NCBI GenBank assembly: GCA_022827625.1
Contig: JAJEIE010000033.1
Coordinates: 1-64,000 of the forward strand
Reading direction: 5' to 3'
DNA length: 64,000 nt
DNA from: Candidatus Poribacteria bacterium
Lineage (GTDB): Bacteria; Poribacteria; WGA-4E; WGA-3G
In this document: in pieces, positions 25,241 through 33,156 of the stretch
Numbering within the stretch: position 1 is the first letter of the stretch
How the letters are laid out: each line of letters opens with the position of its first letter
Position numbers and translations under genes: made by a program
Notes under the pieces: model-generated
What the model was told of the DNA's origin: nothing
Databases searched by the model: none
Seen by the model: only the letters and a program-made list of their open reading frames with translations

Positions 25241-28228
25241 ATGGAAAGAGAAAACGACGTTCAATTGATTCGTAAAATTTTATCAGGCAGCGATGAGGCA
25301 TTTAGGGTTTTAGTCCAAAAGCACCAAAAGAATATTCACGCGCTTGCGTGGCGGAAAGTCGGTGATTTCCACATTGCTGAGGAGATTACGCAAGACACTT
25401 TCCTCCAAGTCTATAAGAACCTGACGCAGCTAAAGAATCCGAACCAGTTTTCTGGATGGATTTATGTCATTGCAAATCGACTTTGCCTGAAATGGCTTCA
25501 AAAGAATAGATTCGTACCCCAATCATTGGAAGACACGCCTATGGAAGAAATCGAGGAATCCTCTTATACACATCATGTATTTGAACAGCGGCGGAGAGAG
25601 GTTACCGAGGATCGTCAGGAACTCGTCAAAAAACTTCTGGCAAAACTCCCGGAGAGTGAACGCACGGTCGTGACGCTCCACTATCTCGGCGAAATGACAG
25701 CAAAAGAGATTGGAAGATACTTAGGTGTATCAGTAAACACGATTAAAAGTCGACTCCGTCGGGGTCGAAAGCGTTTACAGGAACAGCAGGTAGAACTACT
25801 GGTTCGCGAAACCCTCGGAAGTATCCCATTCCCCGCCCAAGTAACTGAGCGTATCATGCGGCAGGTTGCCGATATGAAACCGATACCGCCTCCCGTCGGC
25901 AAACCCTTGCTACCGTGGGCGGCTTTTGGAACTGCCGCTGTTTTGGTTATATTGTTGCTCGGTGCGACCAACCAATATCTCGCGCGTTTTCAGAAGCCTT
26001 ACAGTTTTGAAGCACAATCCGAACCGACTATTGAAATTATTGACACACCTATCGTTCTCAATATTGCCGCAAAACCAGCGGTACGAAGCCGAGTTGGACA
26101 GGCTGCTGCCGGTAAAAGCAGCGGCACCGGCACACAAATTTCTACAACTACCACAACATCCGCTATATTGGAGGATTCCACTAAGTTTTCTACTTCGCAG
26201 TGGACGCGGGGAAGCGCGCCGCCAGGCGGGCACGTAAGCGATATCTTCGCTACATCGGACGGGACCGTCTATGCTGTTGCCCCGACAGGCATATATAGAT
26301 TAAGAACAGATGCAACCGCGTGGACACGCATCAACACGGATATTCCAATTGGTCCATCGCTAATGCCGATGGCAGAACGTGATGGCACCCTTTACATCGT
26401 ATCTACCGATGAAATATTTACGTCGGGGGACAAGGGTGAAACCTGGCATACGATGGGTCCCAGACCAAAGGGAGATGCTGTCGGTCTCATCATCACAGAT
26501 GAAATCCGTTCTACGATGTATCTCGCACTTAGAGATGAGGGGATTTATCGATCTACAGACGGTGGAACGCAATGGCACTTATTTAATGAAGGATTAGCAA
26601 ACAAAAGGATTGCTACAGTCGCTGCTGTGGAAAAAACAGTGTTCGCGGGTACAGCGCGCGGTCTCTATCGTCTCGATTCAGGCACTTGGAAAAAGCTTCC
26701 GGTGGAAACATCAAGAGCCATTTACTCCTTGGCAGTGTTTGAGAATAACCTCTATGTTGGAACAGGTCCCCATCTGTTAGGATTCACGCCAATAACGGTA
26801 GCACAAGAAGTGCCAAAAATTGAGTCGTATACACTCAAGGTTTTCCATTCGGCTGACTTGGGAGCATCGTGGGTGGAAATAACACCGAGTTATAAAACTT
26901 ACTACAAGCCGGCGATACCCTCTGGCATCATGGTTTCGGCTGTTGGTGAAACGCTTTTAGCGTCAACTGCCCACCACCGATATCGTTCAACAGATAACGG
27001 ACACACCTGGACGGAACTTCCAGGGGATACGGATATGTTGATGATTAATAGCCTGCCAGTTGTGGCCGTAAACGAGACGACATTTTACGAAGCCGGTCCC
27101 TTCGGCGCGCATCGCACAACTGATGGTGGAAAGCGGTGGCGCCTACTTATGGATGGGATGGTGGGAACAAGACTAAAAGATTTAGTTGCGTTCAACAACA
27201 AATTATACGCACATACGGGTTATGCGGTGTATCAATCAACCGACGAAGGTGTATCTTGGAAAAAACTCCCAATTGCCGAGGGGGTTTTTGGAAAGGTGAC
27301 GACAATTACAACTGAATCATCAAAACCGTACAGTGCCCGTGTCGCTCACTCCTTTGATTCAAAATTGATAGCTGATGACAACAATCTTTACTTTCTTTCA
27401 CATATAGATATAGATAGCAGCTTGCGAAACAACTTGCGTATTTTCGGCTTATCTACGGACGGCAATATACTCAGTCCAGTTCAAAGCACACCGACTTCTG
27501 ATGATGAAGCATTACGCCGTAAGTTACGGACAAGTAACGAGGCAGCAAAAGAGACGCACTTATCTGAAGGTTCCGAGAAAGCGCATCAATCAATCGTGTC
27601 AATCCTTCCACCGCCTGCACGTAGAAAGGACAGCAAAGCCACAACCATTGTAGTTTGTAGTGATGTGCTCTATGCTGAGTACGGACGTCGGCTTTTTAAG
27701 AGGAGACTTGGTGATCTGGAATGGACAAACACAGGATTAACAGACAGAAGTCAACGGTCTTATGAAGACTTAAGTCAGGAACTCAAATTAGCGGTTTTGG
27801 GAGAAACCATCTACGTCGGGAAACGCGACGGTAAACTATTCCAGTCGCTTGATGGAGGGGGCAGCTGGAGAGATGTTACGCCCAACCTACCACTTCACTT
27901 TACCTGTTTCAAGGAGATAATCTTCGCAGGTTCAACAGTTTATGTCGCAACAGACGAAGGGGTATTGAGTTCAGAAACCGGCGTACACTGGCGCGTGCTA
28001 ACCGATAGTGCTGGAGGGCATCCTATCATAGACAGATTTGCTGTGGAGGGTACTACGATCTATGGTGTTGGCGATAGTGGTGCCTATCGCTTAGATACGA
28101 GTAATCAATGGAAACAAGTTTCTTCAGAAGCACTCGGTGAAACTGTTGCGCTCGCTGTCGTTAACGATAAATTGTATAGTGCTATCAAAGATCGCGGGAT
28201 ATTTCACATCTCGCTTGCAGAAGAATAA
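25241..28228 (+). CDS. ECF sigma factor fused to membrane helix and BNR-type propeller
   Basis: A 995-residue one-chain signalling protein. Residues of about 10-90 are sigma region 2 (FRVLVQKHQKNIHALAWRKV, AEEITQDTFLQVYKNL, FSGWIYVIANRLC) and about 125-182 region 4 (LPESERTVVTLHYLGEMTAK, EIGRYLGVSVNTIKSRLRRG). A single membrane helix lies at 224-246, preceded by a Pro-rich linker. The remaining 700 residues, presumably periplasmic, form a BNR/sortilin-like propeller with blades such as YRSTDNGHTW, HRTTDGGKRW and YQSTDEGVSW. The frame is open throughout, so the fusion is not an assembly join of two frames. Membrane-bound ECF factors with C-terminal repeat domains have been described in Planctomycetes; here a propeller could sense an external ligand and control the tethered factor. 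Confidence 0.9.
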   Translation: MERENDVQLIRKILSGSDEAFRVLVQKHQKNIHALAWRKVGDFHIAEEITQDTFLQVYKNLTQLKNPNQFSGWIYVIANRLCLKWLQKNRFVPQSLEDTPMEEIEESSYTHHVFEQRRREVTEDRQELVKKLLAKLPESERTVVTLHYLGEMTAKEIGRYLGVSVNTIKSRLRRGRKRLQEQQVELLVRETLGSIPFPAQVTERIMRQVADMKPIPPPVGKPLLPWAAFGTAAVLVILLLGATNQYLARFQKPYSFEAQSEPTIEIIDTPIVLNIAAKPAVRSRVGQAAAGKSSGTGTQISTTTTTSAILEDSTKFSTSQWTRGSAPPGGHVSDIFATSDGTVYAVAPTGIYRLRTDATAWTRINTDIPIGPSLMPMAERDGTLYIVSTDEIFTSGDKGETWHTMGPRPKGDAVGLIITDEIRSTMYLALRDEGIYRSTDGGTQWHLFNEGLANKRIATVAAVEKTVFAGTARGLYRLDSGTWKKLPVETSRAIYSLAVFENNLYVGTGPHLLGFTPITVAQEVPKIESYTLKVFHSADLGASWVEITPSYKTYYKPAIPSGIMVSAVGETLLASTAHHRYRSTDNGHTWTELPGDTDMLMINSLPVVAVNETTFYEAGPFGAHRTTDGGKRWRLLMDGMVGTRLKDLVAFNNKLYAHTGYAVYQSTDEGVSWKKLPIAEGVFGKVTTITTESSKPYSARVAHSFDSKLIADDNNLYFLSHIDIDSSLRNNLRIFGLSTDGNILSPVQSTPTSDDEALRRKLRTSNEAAKETHLSEGSEKAHQSIVSILPPPARRKDSKATTIVVCSDVLYAEYGRRLFKRRLGDLEWTNTGLTDRSQRSYEDLSQELKLAVLGETIYVGKRDGKLFQSLDGGGSWRDVTPNLPLHFTCFKEIIFAGSTVYVATDEGVLSSETGVHWRVLTDSAGGHPIIDRFAVEGTTIYGVGDSGAYRLDTSNQWKQVSSEALGETVALAVVNDKLYSAIKDRGIFHISLAEE

Positions 28229-28236
28229 ATAACATT

Positions 28237-28255
28237 ATACCATTTCTAATGGTAT
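28237..28255 (+). terminator. Hairpin after the sigma-propeller gene
   Basis: ATACCATT (28237-28244), loop TCT and AATGGTAT (28248-28255) form a perfect eight-pair stem nine bases after the stop codon. No T run follows, so it is at best a weak intrinsic terminator or an mRNA 3' end stabiliser. Confidence 0.35.
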
Positions 28256-28298
28256 GACAACAATATAGGGCGGATGTAAGAACCTGCCCTTCACGATT

Positions 28299-28433
28299 TA
28301 TAGCGGATTCTACAATTAACTTTACATCTGAACTGTAGGACGGAACTCCGATTCCCGACTCACAGCGGTTGGGTCGCGATTCGGAGATCGCTCCTACAGA
28401 AGATATGTAAACTTATTTACATAATTTACTATA
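28299..28433 (+). repeat. 135-bp fold-back element, copy 1
   Basis: From TATAGCGGATTC to ATTTACTATA the segment reappears, as its reverse complement, at 59126-59261 with only a handful of differences. The two halves are imperfectly self-complementary: outer TATAG ends, then GTAGGA...TCCGATTCCCGAC against GTCGCGATTCGGAGATCGCTCCTAC. An inner TATGTAAA-CTTA-TTTACATA hairpin lies near its right end. It contains no ORF. This is what a MITE or fold-back repeat looks like; TA at the ends could be a target duplication. Confidence 0.75.
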
Positions 28434-28453
28434 ATATCTGACGAAAGATCGTA

Positions 28454-29389
28454 CTACAAGGCATGGTCTTCAGGACGAATACCGCGTGTAAACGTACCAA
28501 AGCCGAAGAACGTCGGTGCGTAATCGCCGACATAATCGACAACGCTTTTGTCAGGAATCGCGTCCTCCATCCCCATACACCAATAACACCCGTTGACCAG
28601 AAGCCTACGGAGGCCTGCACTCTCTAAATCGACCGAGGCACCCATCGTTGTGCCGAGGACGCGTGAAGTATTCCCTTCCTCTCCTGTGTAGGTCTTTATC
28701 CATACCATCGGCATCGTGACAGTGTCGGGTTTCGGTGCATCCGTCGGTTCCATACCGACCAACACCTGTCCGTGGATAAGCACTTGGGCATCGCCAGTCA
28801 AGTCATTAATGCCGTAGACATCAGACGGACCCCAAACGTCATCAACGCCTTTGAGAATCGGATGATCTTTCATCCCTTCGTCGATAACACCGCGCGCACT
28901 CTCTTTACCGTGATGTCCGTGGTGGTTAACCCACGTTTCACCGAGTACCTGTCTGCCATATCCACCCTCAAAACTCTCGCTATCAAAACTATATTTTGCG
29001 TATGGACTCTCAAGGTTGCGACTATAACTAAAAGCGTGCGTCGCCGTACGAAGCCCCATTACAGGTTTCCCGGCGTTGGTATAGTCAACGATGTACTTCA
29101 TCTGTTCATCGGGCAGTTCACGGAAACGCGTGAACAGGATCATCATATCGGCGGATTCCAAATGCTGGAGTCCAGGGATGTTCGTTTGGTTCTCTGGATC
29201 AATCTCGCCTGTTTCGGGATCAATAGCAAACAGCACCGTGCATGTAAACCCGTGGTGTGTGGCTAAGACTTTGCCCAACATCGGCAACGCTTCTTCAGAG
29301 CGATACTCTTCGTCACCGCCGACAAGAACAATATGTTTGCCCTTTCCGGGCCCCTCGTTTCCTTCATAAACAACCCATTCATGTTTCAT
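28454..29389 (-). CDS. ThuA-like domain protein
   Basis: A 311-residue cytoplasmic protein of the ThuA (trehalose utilisation-like) family, which has a class I glutamine amidotransferase-like fold. Signatures are HIVLVGGDEEYRSEEALPML at the start, ADMMILFTRFRELPDEQM, GKPVMGLRTATHAF and NGCYWCMGMED near the end. The family occurs beside sugar-processing dehydrogenases and in many Planctomycetes secreted enzymes; here no signal peptide is visible. ATG 29389 (TTG 29392 is also in frame) follows a TGGAG about 13 bases upstream. The DUF433 gene ends 31 bases upstream on the same strand. The reaction is not established for this family. Confidence 0.85.
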   Translation of the reverse strand: MKHEWVVYEGNEGPGKGKHIVLVGGDEEYRSEEALPMLGKVLATHHGFTCTVLFAIDPETGEIDPENQTNIPGLQHLESADMMILFTRFRELPDEQMKYIVDYTNAGKPVMGLRTATHAFSYSRNLESPYAKYSFDSESFEGGYGRQVLGETWVNHHGHHGKESARGVIDEGMKDHPILKGVDDVWGPSDVYGINDLTGDAQVLIHGQVLVGMEPTDAPKPDTVTMPMVWIKTYTGEEGNTSRVLGTTMGASVDLESAGLRRLLVNGCYWCMGMEDAIPDKSVVDYVGDYAPTFFGFGTFTRGIRPEDHAL

Positions 29390-29420
29390 CAAAAGTTAAA
29401 CTCCATAAAAGTTGTTGGAT

Positions 29421-29624
29421 TTAAGCAGAATCCGCAGCATACGCAAAACAGGCACGAATGTCTGTCTCGGTTAACTCGGGAAAATCATTAAGAACTTCTG
29501 CTACCGTCATACCGGAGGCAAGGTATTCAAAGATGTCGTAAACCGTGATCCGCATTCCGCGAATACAGGGTTGTCCACTGCGCTTATCCGGTTCAATTGT
29601 AATAATATCCTTATAGTGGTTCAT
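29421..29624 (-). CDS. DUF433 domain protein (antitoxin-like)
   Basis: A 67-residue protein with the DUF433 pattern: IDPDKRSGQPCIRG-type segment, ITVYDIFEYLASGMTVAEVL and LTETDIRACFAYAAD, which forms a winged-helix domain. Such proteins are usually antitoxins paired with a PIN-like DUF5615 toxin encoded immediately downstream. Here the downstream gene is the ThuA protein, so no partner is present. The ATG at 29624 has GGAGGTGC directly upstream; a longer frame to 29663 is rejected. Confidence 0.8.
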   Translation of the reverse strand: MNHYKDIITIEPDKRSGQPCIRGMRITVYDIFEYLASGMTVAEVLNDFPELTETDIRACFAYAADSA

Positions 29625-29790
29625 CTTCGCACCTCCAAAATATAAAAAAATAAATTTCAGCAAAACACAGATTCAAAAATCCGCGGCACCTGCACAACAG
29701 GTTAATAGTACCACATCCAAGAACCAGGTGTCAATCGAAACCCCTATTTCCCATTCAAACTTCTTGCTTTCCACAAACTTTACACACCTA

Positions 29791-29819
29791 TTGACAAATC
29801 TTTCTAATTGCAGTAAAAT
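29791..29819 (+). promoter_or_regulatory. Strong sigma70 promoter for aspartate kinase
   Basis: TTGACA (29791-29796) and TAAAAT (29814-29819, five of six) with a 17-base spacer, about 70 bases before the start codon. Confidence 0.7.
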
Positions 29820-29887
29820 TAAACATTATAAACATCGCGAGACCTTTCGTTTATTTCTTAGTTACATCCTACATTGGAGGATCTGGA

Positions 29888-31240
29888 TTGTTAAAAGTAT
29901 CAAAATTCGGCGGGAGTTCCCTCGCTTCGGCGGATCAGGTGCGTCAAGTTTGCGACATCATCACCGCCGACCCGGAGCGCCGCCTTATCGTCGTCTCTGC
30001 CCCCGGAAAACGCCATAGCGAAGACATCAAAGTAACAGATCTGCTTATCGCTGCTGCCTCAGAACGACTCACAGGAAAAATCGGTGCCTCGGAATGTGCT
30101 GAAGTGATCGAACGCTATCGCAGTATCGCTTCAGGGTTAGGGCTGCCACCTGAAGTGATTGAACCCATTGCCCGTGATTTGACGGAACGTCTGGAAAAAA
30201 GCACGACCGACGCGAACCTCTATATGGACACAATGAAGGCAGGCGGCGAAGACAACTGTGCACGGCTCATCGCGCAGGCACTACAAGCACGCGGTGTAGA
30301 AGCACATTACGTCAGCCCGAAAGATGCCGGTCTAATCTTGTCCGATGAACCCGGTAATGCACAAGTTTTGCCCGAAGCGTACAGCCGTCTACGCGATCTG
30401 AACGAACGTCCGGGTATCACGATTTTTCCCGGTTTTTTTGGTTATTCAAAAGAGGGGAACATCGTCACTTTTTCACGTGGCGGTTCAGACATCACAGGTG
30501 CTATTCTTGCCAGTGCTGTTCGTGCAGAGGTCTACGAAAATTTCACCGATGTCGATTCCGTGTTCGCAGCGAACCCATCTATCGTTAAAGAACCAGCACC
30601 GATTGCGGAGTTAACCTATCGTGAGATGCGTGAACTCTCTTATGCCGGGTTCTCCGTATTCCACGACGAGGCACTCGAACCCGTCTATCGAGCGCAAGTG
30701 CCTGTCCACATTCGCAATACAAATAACCCGAAAGCGCAAGGCACGCTAATTGTGCCAAACCGTGCGTCAACGGATATTCCTGTCGTCGGTATTGCAGCAA
30801 TGGATAGCGTTTGTTGTATCTATCTCAGTAAATATCTAATGAACCGCCAAATCGGGTTTGGGCGGCGGTTGCTGCAGATCTTGGAAACCGAGGACATCTC
30901 TTTTGAACATGTCCCGTCCGGCATAGACAACATGTCAGTTATTATTCGCGAGGAAAATCTCTCGATGCAGAAAGAGAAAAGGGTTGTTGAACAGATTCGC
31001 CAGACCCTTGCCCCTGAAGATGTCTTCGTAGAACGCCGACTATCGCTTATCATGGTCGTTGGAGAAGGCATGCGCCATACTGTCGGTATCGCTTCGCGCG
31101 CCACACACGCCTTAGCCAGCGCACAGGTCAATATCGAAATGATTAATCAAGGTTCCAATGAAGTCAGTATGATGTTCGGCATAAAATCCGAAGATATGGA
31201 GACTGCCGTTCAAGCACTCTATGCCGAATTTTTTGCCTAA
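29888..31240 (+). CDS. Aspartate kinase
   Basis: A 450-residue enzyme phosphorylating L-aspartate, the first step to lysine, threonine, methionine and diaminopimelate. The N-terminal KFGGSSLASADQV is the amino acid kinase substrate/phosphate loop (usually KFGGTSV), and FSRGGSDITGAILA with the later YENFTDVDSVFAANP complete the kinase domain. C-terminal ACT domains (from about residue 310, with AMDSVCCIYLSKYL and RATHALASAQVNIEMINQGS) would bind lysine or threonine for feedback control. The start is TTG at 29888 with TTGGAGGATC in front; there is no nearer ATG. It is a monofunctional enzyme with no homoserine dehydrogenase fused. Confidence 0.93.
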   Translation: MLKVSKFGGSSLASADQVRQVCDIITADPERRLIVVSAPGKRHSEDIKVTDLLIAAASERLTGKIGASECAEVIERYRSIASGLGLPPEVIEPIARDLTERLEKSTTDANLYMDTMKAGGEDNCARLIAQALQARGVEAHYVSPKDAGLILSDEPGNAQVLPEAYSRLRDLNERPGITIFPGFFGYSKEGNIVTFSRGGSDITGAILASAVRAEVYENFTDVDSVFAANPSIVKEPAPIAELTYREMRELSYAGFSVFHDEALEPVYRAQVPVHIRNTNNPKAQGTLIVPNRASTDIPVVGIAAMDSVCCIYLSKYLMNRQIGFGRRLLQILETEDISFEHVPSGIDNMSVIIREENLSMQKEKRVVEQIRQTLAPEDVFVERRLSLIMVVGEGMRHTVGIASRATHALASAQVNIEMINQGSNEVSMMFGIKSEDMETAVQALYAEFFA

Positions 31241-31252
31241 AGGAATACCACT

Positions 31253-32092
31253 ATGGAAATCACCGTGCAACCTGAAGAATTGGCAGCAGGAAAACTTACA
31301 GACGCACACGTTGAACAAGCCGTCCGGGCGATCCATGTTGATGGTTACGTTATCTTAGAAAATGTCATCAATCATGAACACTTGGACATTCTGCGTGAGC
31401 GGATGGATGCCGATTCACAGATCCTCATTAATGCAGAAAAATCGGGCGGAGCGGGTCGACTTAAAGGACATCTTCAGCAAGGACCACCCCCTTACGCCCC
31501 GTACATTTTCAGAGACATCGTGGCGAATCCTTACGTTGTGCAAGTAACGAGGGAACTCCTCGGTGCGGGTCTCTACAATAACTTTTATAACGGAAACACG
31601 AATTGCCCCGGTAGCACAACACAACCCCTTCATAGAGACGGTGCACACCTGTGGCCAGATCAAGAAATAGCGCACCCGACAGCAGAGGTTGTCGTTAATA
31701 TCTCACCGCAGGATACAACAGCAGAGAACGGAAGTGTTGAAATCTGGCCCGGTTCACATCTGGAGGTCAGCGGTAAACGCATAGCGGCAGAGGAAGAAGA
31801 AGCCCGCAGGAAAATCTGCCCGCCTATCCGTGGCAGTGCGAAGAAGGGGAGCGCGCTCATTCGGGATATGCGACTCTGGCATCGAGGTGTTCCCAATCCG
31901 TCTGATAAACCGCGCCACATGATAGCAATGATTCACCGCGTCTCTTGGCTCGGATCCAACCGCCGACTGAAGTATAAAACCGGCTGCGAAGCCGCCTTTG
32001 AAAACAGCGATCTCGACCCTAATGCTGAGTTCCTTGACTTCGCCAAAGACAAAATAGATGATTACGACTATCTCTTCAATCCGCGTTTTTAA
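31253..32092 (+). CDS. Phytanoyl-CoA dioxygenase family protein
   Basis: A 279-residue 2-oxoglutarate/Fe(II) oxygenase of the PhyH family. The iron triad can be placed at H127-x-D129 (PLHRDGAH) and H210 (LWHRGVPN), with R221 in RHMIAM as the 2-oxoglutarate contact. The jelly-roll strand VEIWPGSHLEV is also typical. These enzymes hydroxylate or halogenate small molecules; substrates range from phytanoyl-CoA to ectoine and antibiotics. It begins 12 bases after the aspartate kinase stop and is followed 20 bases later by a second, different oxygenase, implying one operon. PhyH paralogues are numerous in Poribacteria-like genomes. Confidence 0.92.
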   Translation: MEITVQPEELAAGKLTDAHVEQAVRAIHVDGYVILENVINHEHLDILRERMDADSQILINAEKSGGAGRLKGHLQQGPPPYAPYIFRDIVANPYVVQVTRELLGAGLYNNFYNGNTNCPGSTTQPLHRDGAHLWPDQEIAHPTAEVVVNISPQDTTAENGSVEIWPGSHLEVSGKRIAAEEEEARRKICPPIRGSAKKGSALIRDMRLWHRGVPNPSDKPRHMIAMIHRVSWLGSNRRLKYKTGCEAAFENSDLDPNAEFLDFAKDKIDDYDYLFNPRF

Positions 32093-32112
32093 CGATTGAC
32101 ACGGAGATTCCC

Positions 32113-32949
32113 ATGAGCATCCAAAACAATTGGCTCCCAGCGGAGCCTGACCTTGAAACGGTTTGTAAAACCTATAGCGACCCGATTTATGCCCTCTCCC
32201 AAGCCGAAATGCCTGCTATTCTGCTTCGGAATGCCTACTCCCCCGAACAGTGCAACGGACTCATTAATCGGTTCACAAACATGGGTTTGATGCGCGACGA
32301 AGCCGATAGCAACTCCGTTGACAGACGCACCCGTATCGACATCGGCACAAGCCTCGGGAACCGCGGTGCAGATAAAGCTAAATTTCTGGCACATGCCAAA
32401 GCGACACATCACCTCTTTAAATTCCTATTCGATGGATTCGATAATCCTGTCGACTTGATTTATAACTCCCTTGACACGCTTTCCCCCGAAAAAAAGGTGA
32501 AGGTCGCGTATGAACCCGACGGTTCGCGCTACGGTCCAGCGATCTTCCGCGTCCACTACGAAACCCATAGCTACAAGCCACACATTGATCACGTCAAATA
32601 CCGCGAGAATCGCACTGACTACCAAGTCTACCGCTTTGAACATCAGTTTGCAGGCGTGCTGTGCGTCCAAAACGCAGACGAACACGGAAAAGGCACACAA
32701 GCCATCCTGCACCGGTGCCTCTGGTCTGAGGAGATTCAGCCCCATATCGCCGAAGAAACGTTTGACAGGTACGCTGCTGAAAATGGAATCGAAAACTATC
32801 AGGTCGATCTTCAACAAGGCGACCTCTACTTTTTCAACACGCGTTGTATCCACGAAGTGCCACCTGTTCAAGGGACACGCGCCCGTATCGTCTTGGCAGT
32901 GTTTATAGGTTATTCTCCTGATGATGACGAAATATTCGTCTGGTCGTAA
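32113..32949 (+). CDS. 2-oxoglutarate/Fe(II) oxygenase
   Basis: A 278-residue protein that is not a PhyH copy but carries a 2OG-Fe(II) dioxygenase core: H157-I-D159 (YKPHIDHVKY), distal H247 (TRCIHEVPP) and an Arg in GTRARIV for 2-oxoglutarate. Flanking strands FAGVLCVQN and GDLYFFNTR fit the double-stranded beta helix. The first 150 residues are helical and unassigned. It lies third in the aspartate kinase operon. Its substrate could be an amino acid, peptide or metabolite; the aspartate kinase neighbour hints at amino-acid chemistry, but that is only positional. Confidence 0.82.
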   Translation: MSIQNNWLPAEPDLETVCKTYSDPIYALSQAEMPAILLRNAYSPEQCNGLINRFTNMGLMRDEADSNSVDRRTRIDIGTSLGNRGADKAKFLAHAKATHHLFKFLFDGFDNPVDLIYNSLDTLSPEKKVKVAYEPDGSRYGPAIFRVHYETHSYKPHIDHVKYRENRTDYQVYRFEHQFAGVLCVQNADEHGKGTQAILHRCLWSEEIQPHIAEETFDRYAAENGIENYQVDLQQGDLYFFNTRCIHEVPPVQGTRARIVLAVFIGYSPDDDEIFVWS

Positions 32950-33156
32950 CCTGTTCAAATTCTGAACATCTTTGTGCATACCCTGCACAATCTGGGGCAA
33001 TAATAGAGGATTGGCAGATAGGAAGATTGGGTATCCCTCCTTCCTACCTGCTGTCTGCCCGCCCTGCCATCCGCCTATCTCCCTACCCCTCCAATCGCAA
33101 CTGGCACGATATTTGCTATATGCTATACACAACGCGTCAGATAGGAGGACGAACCC

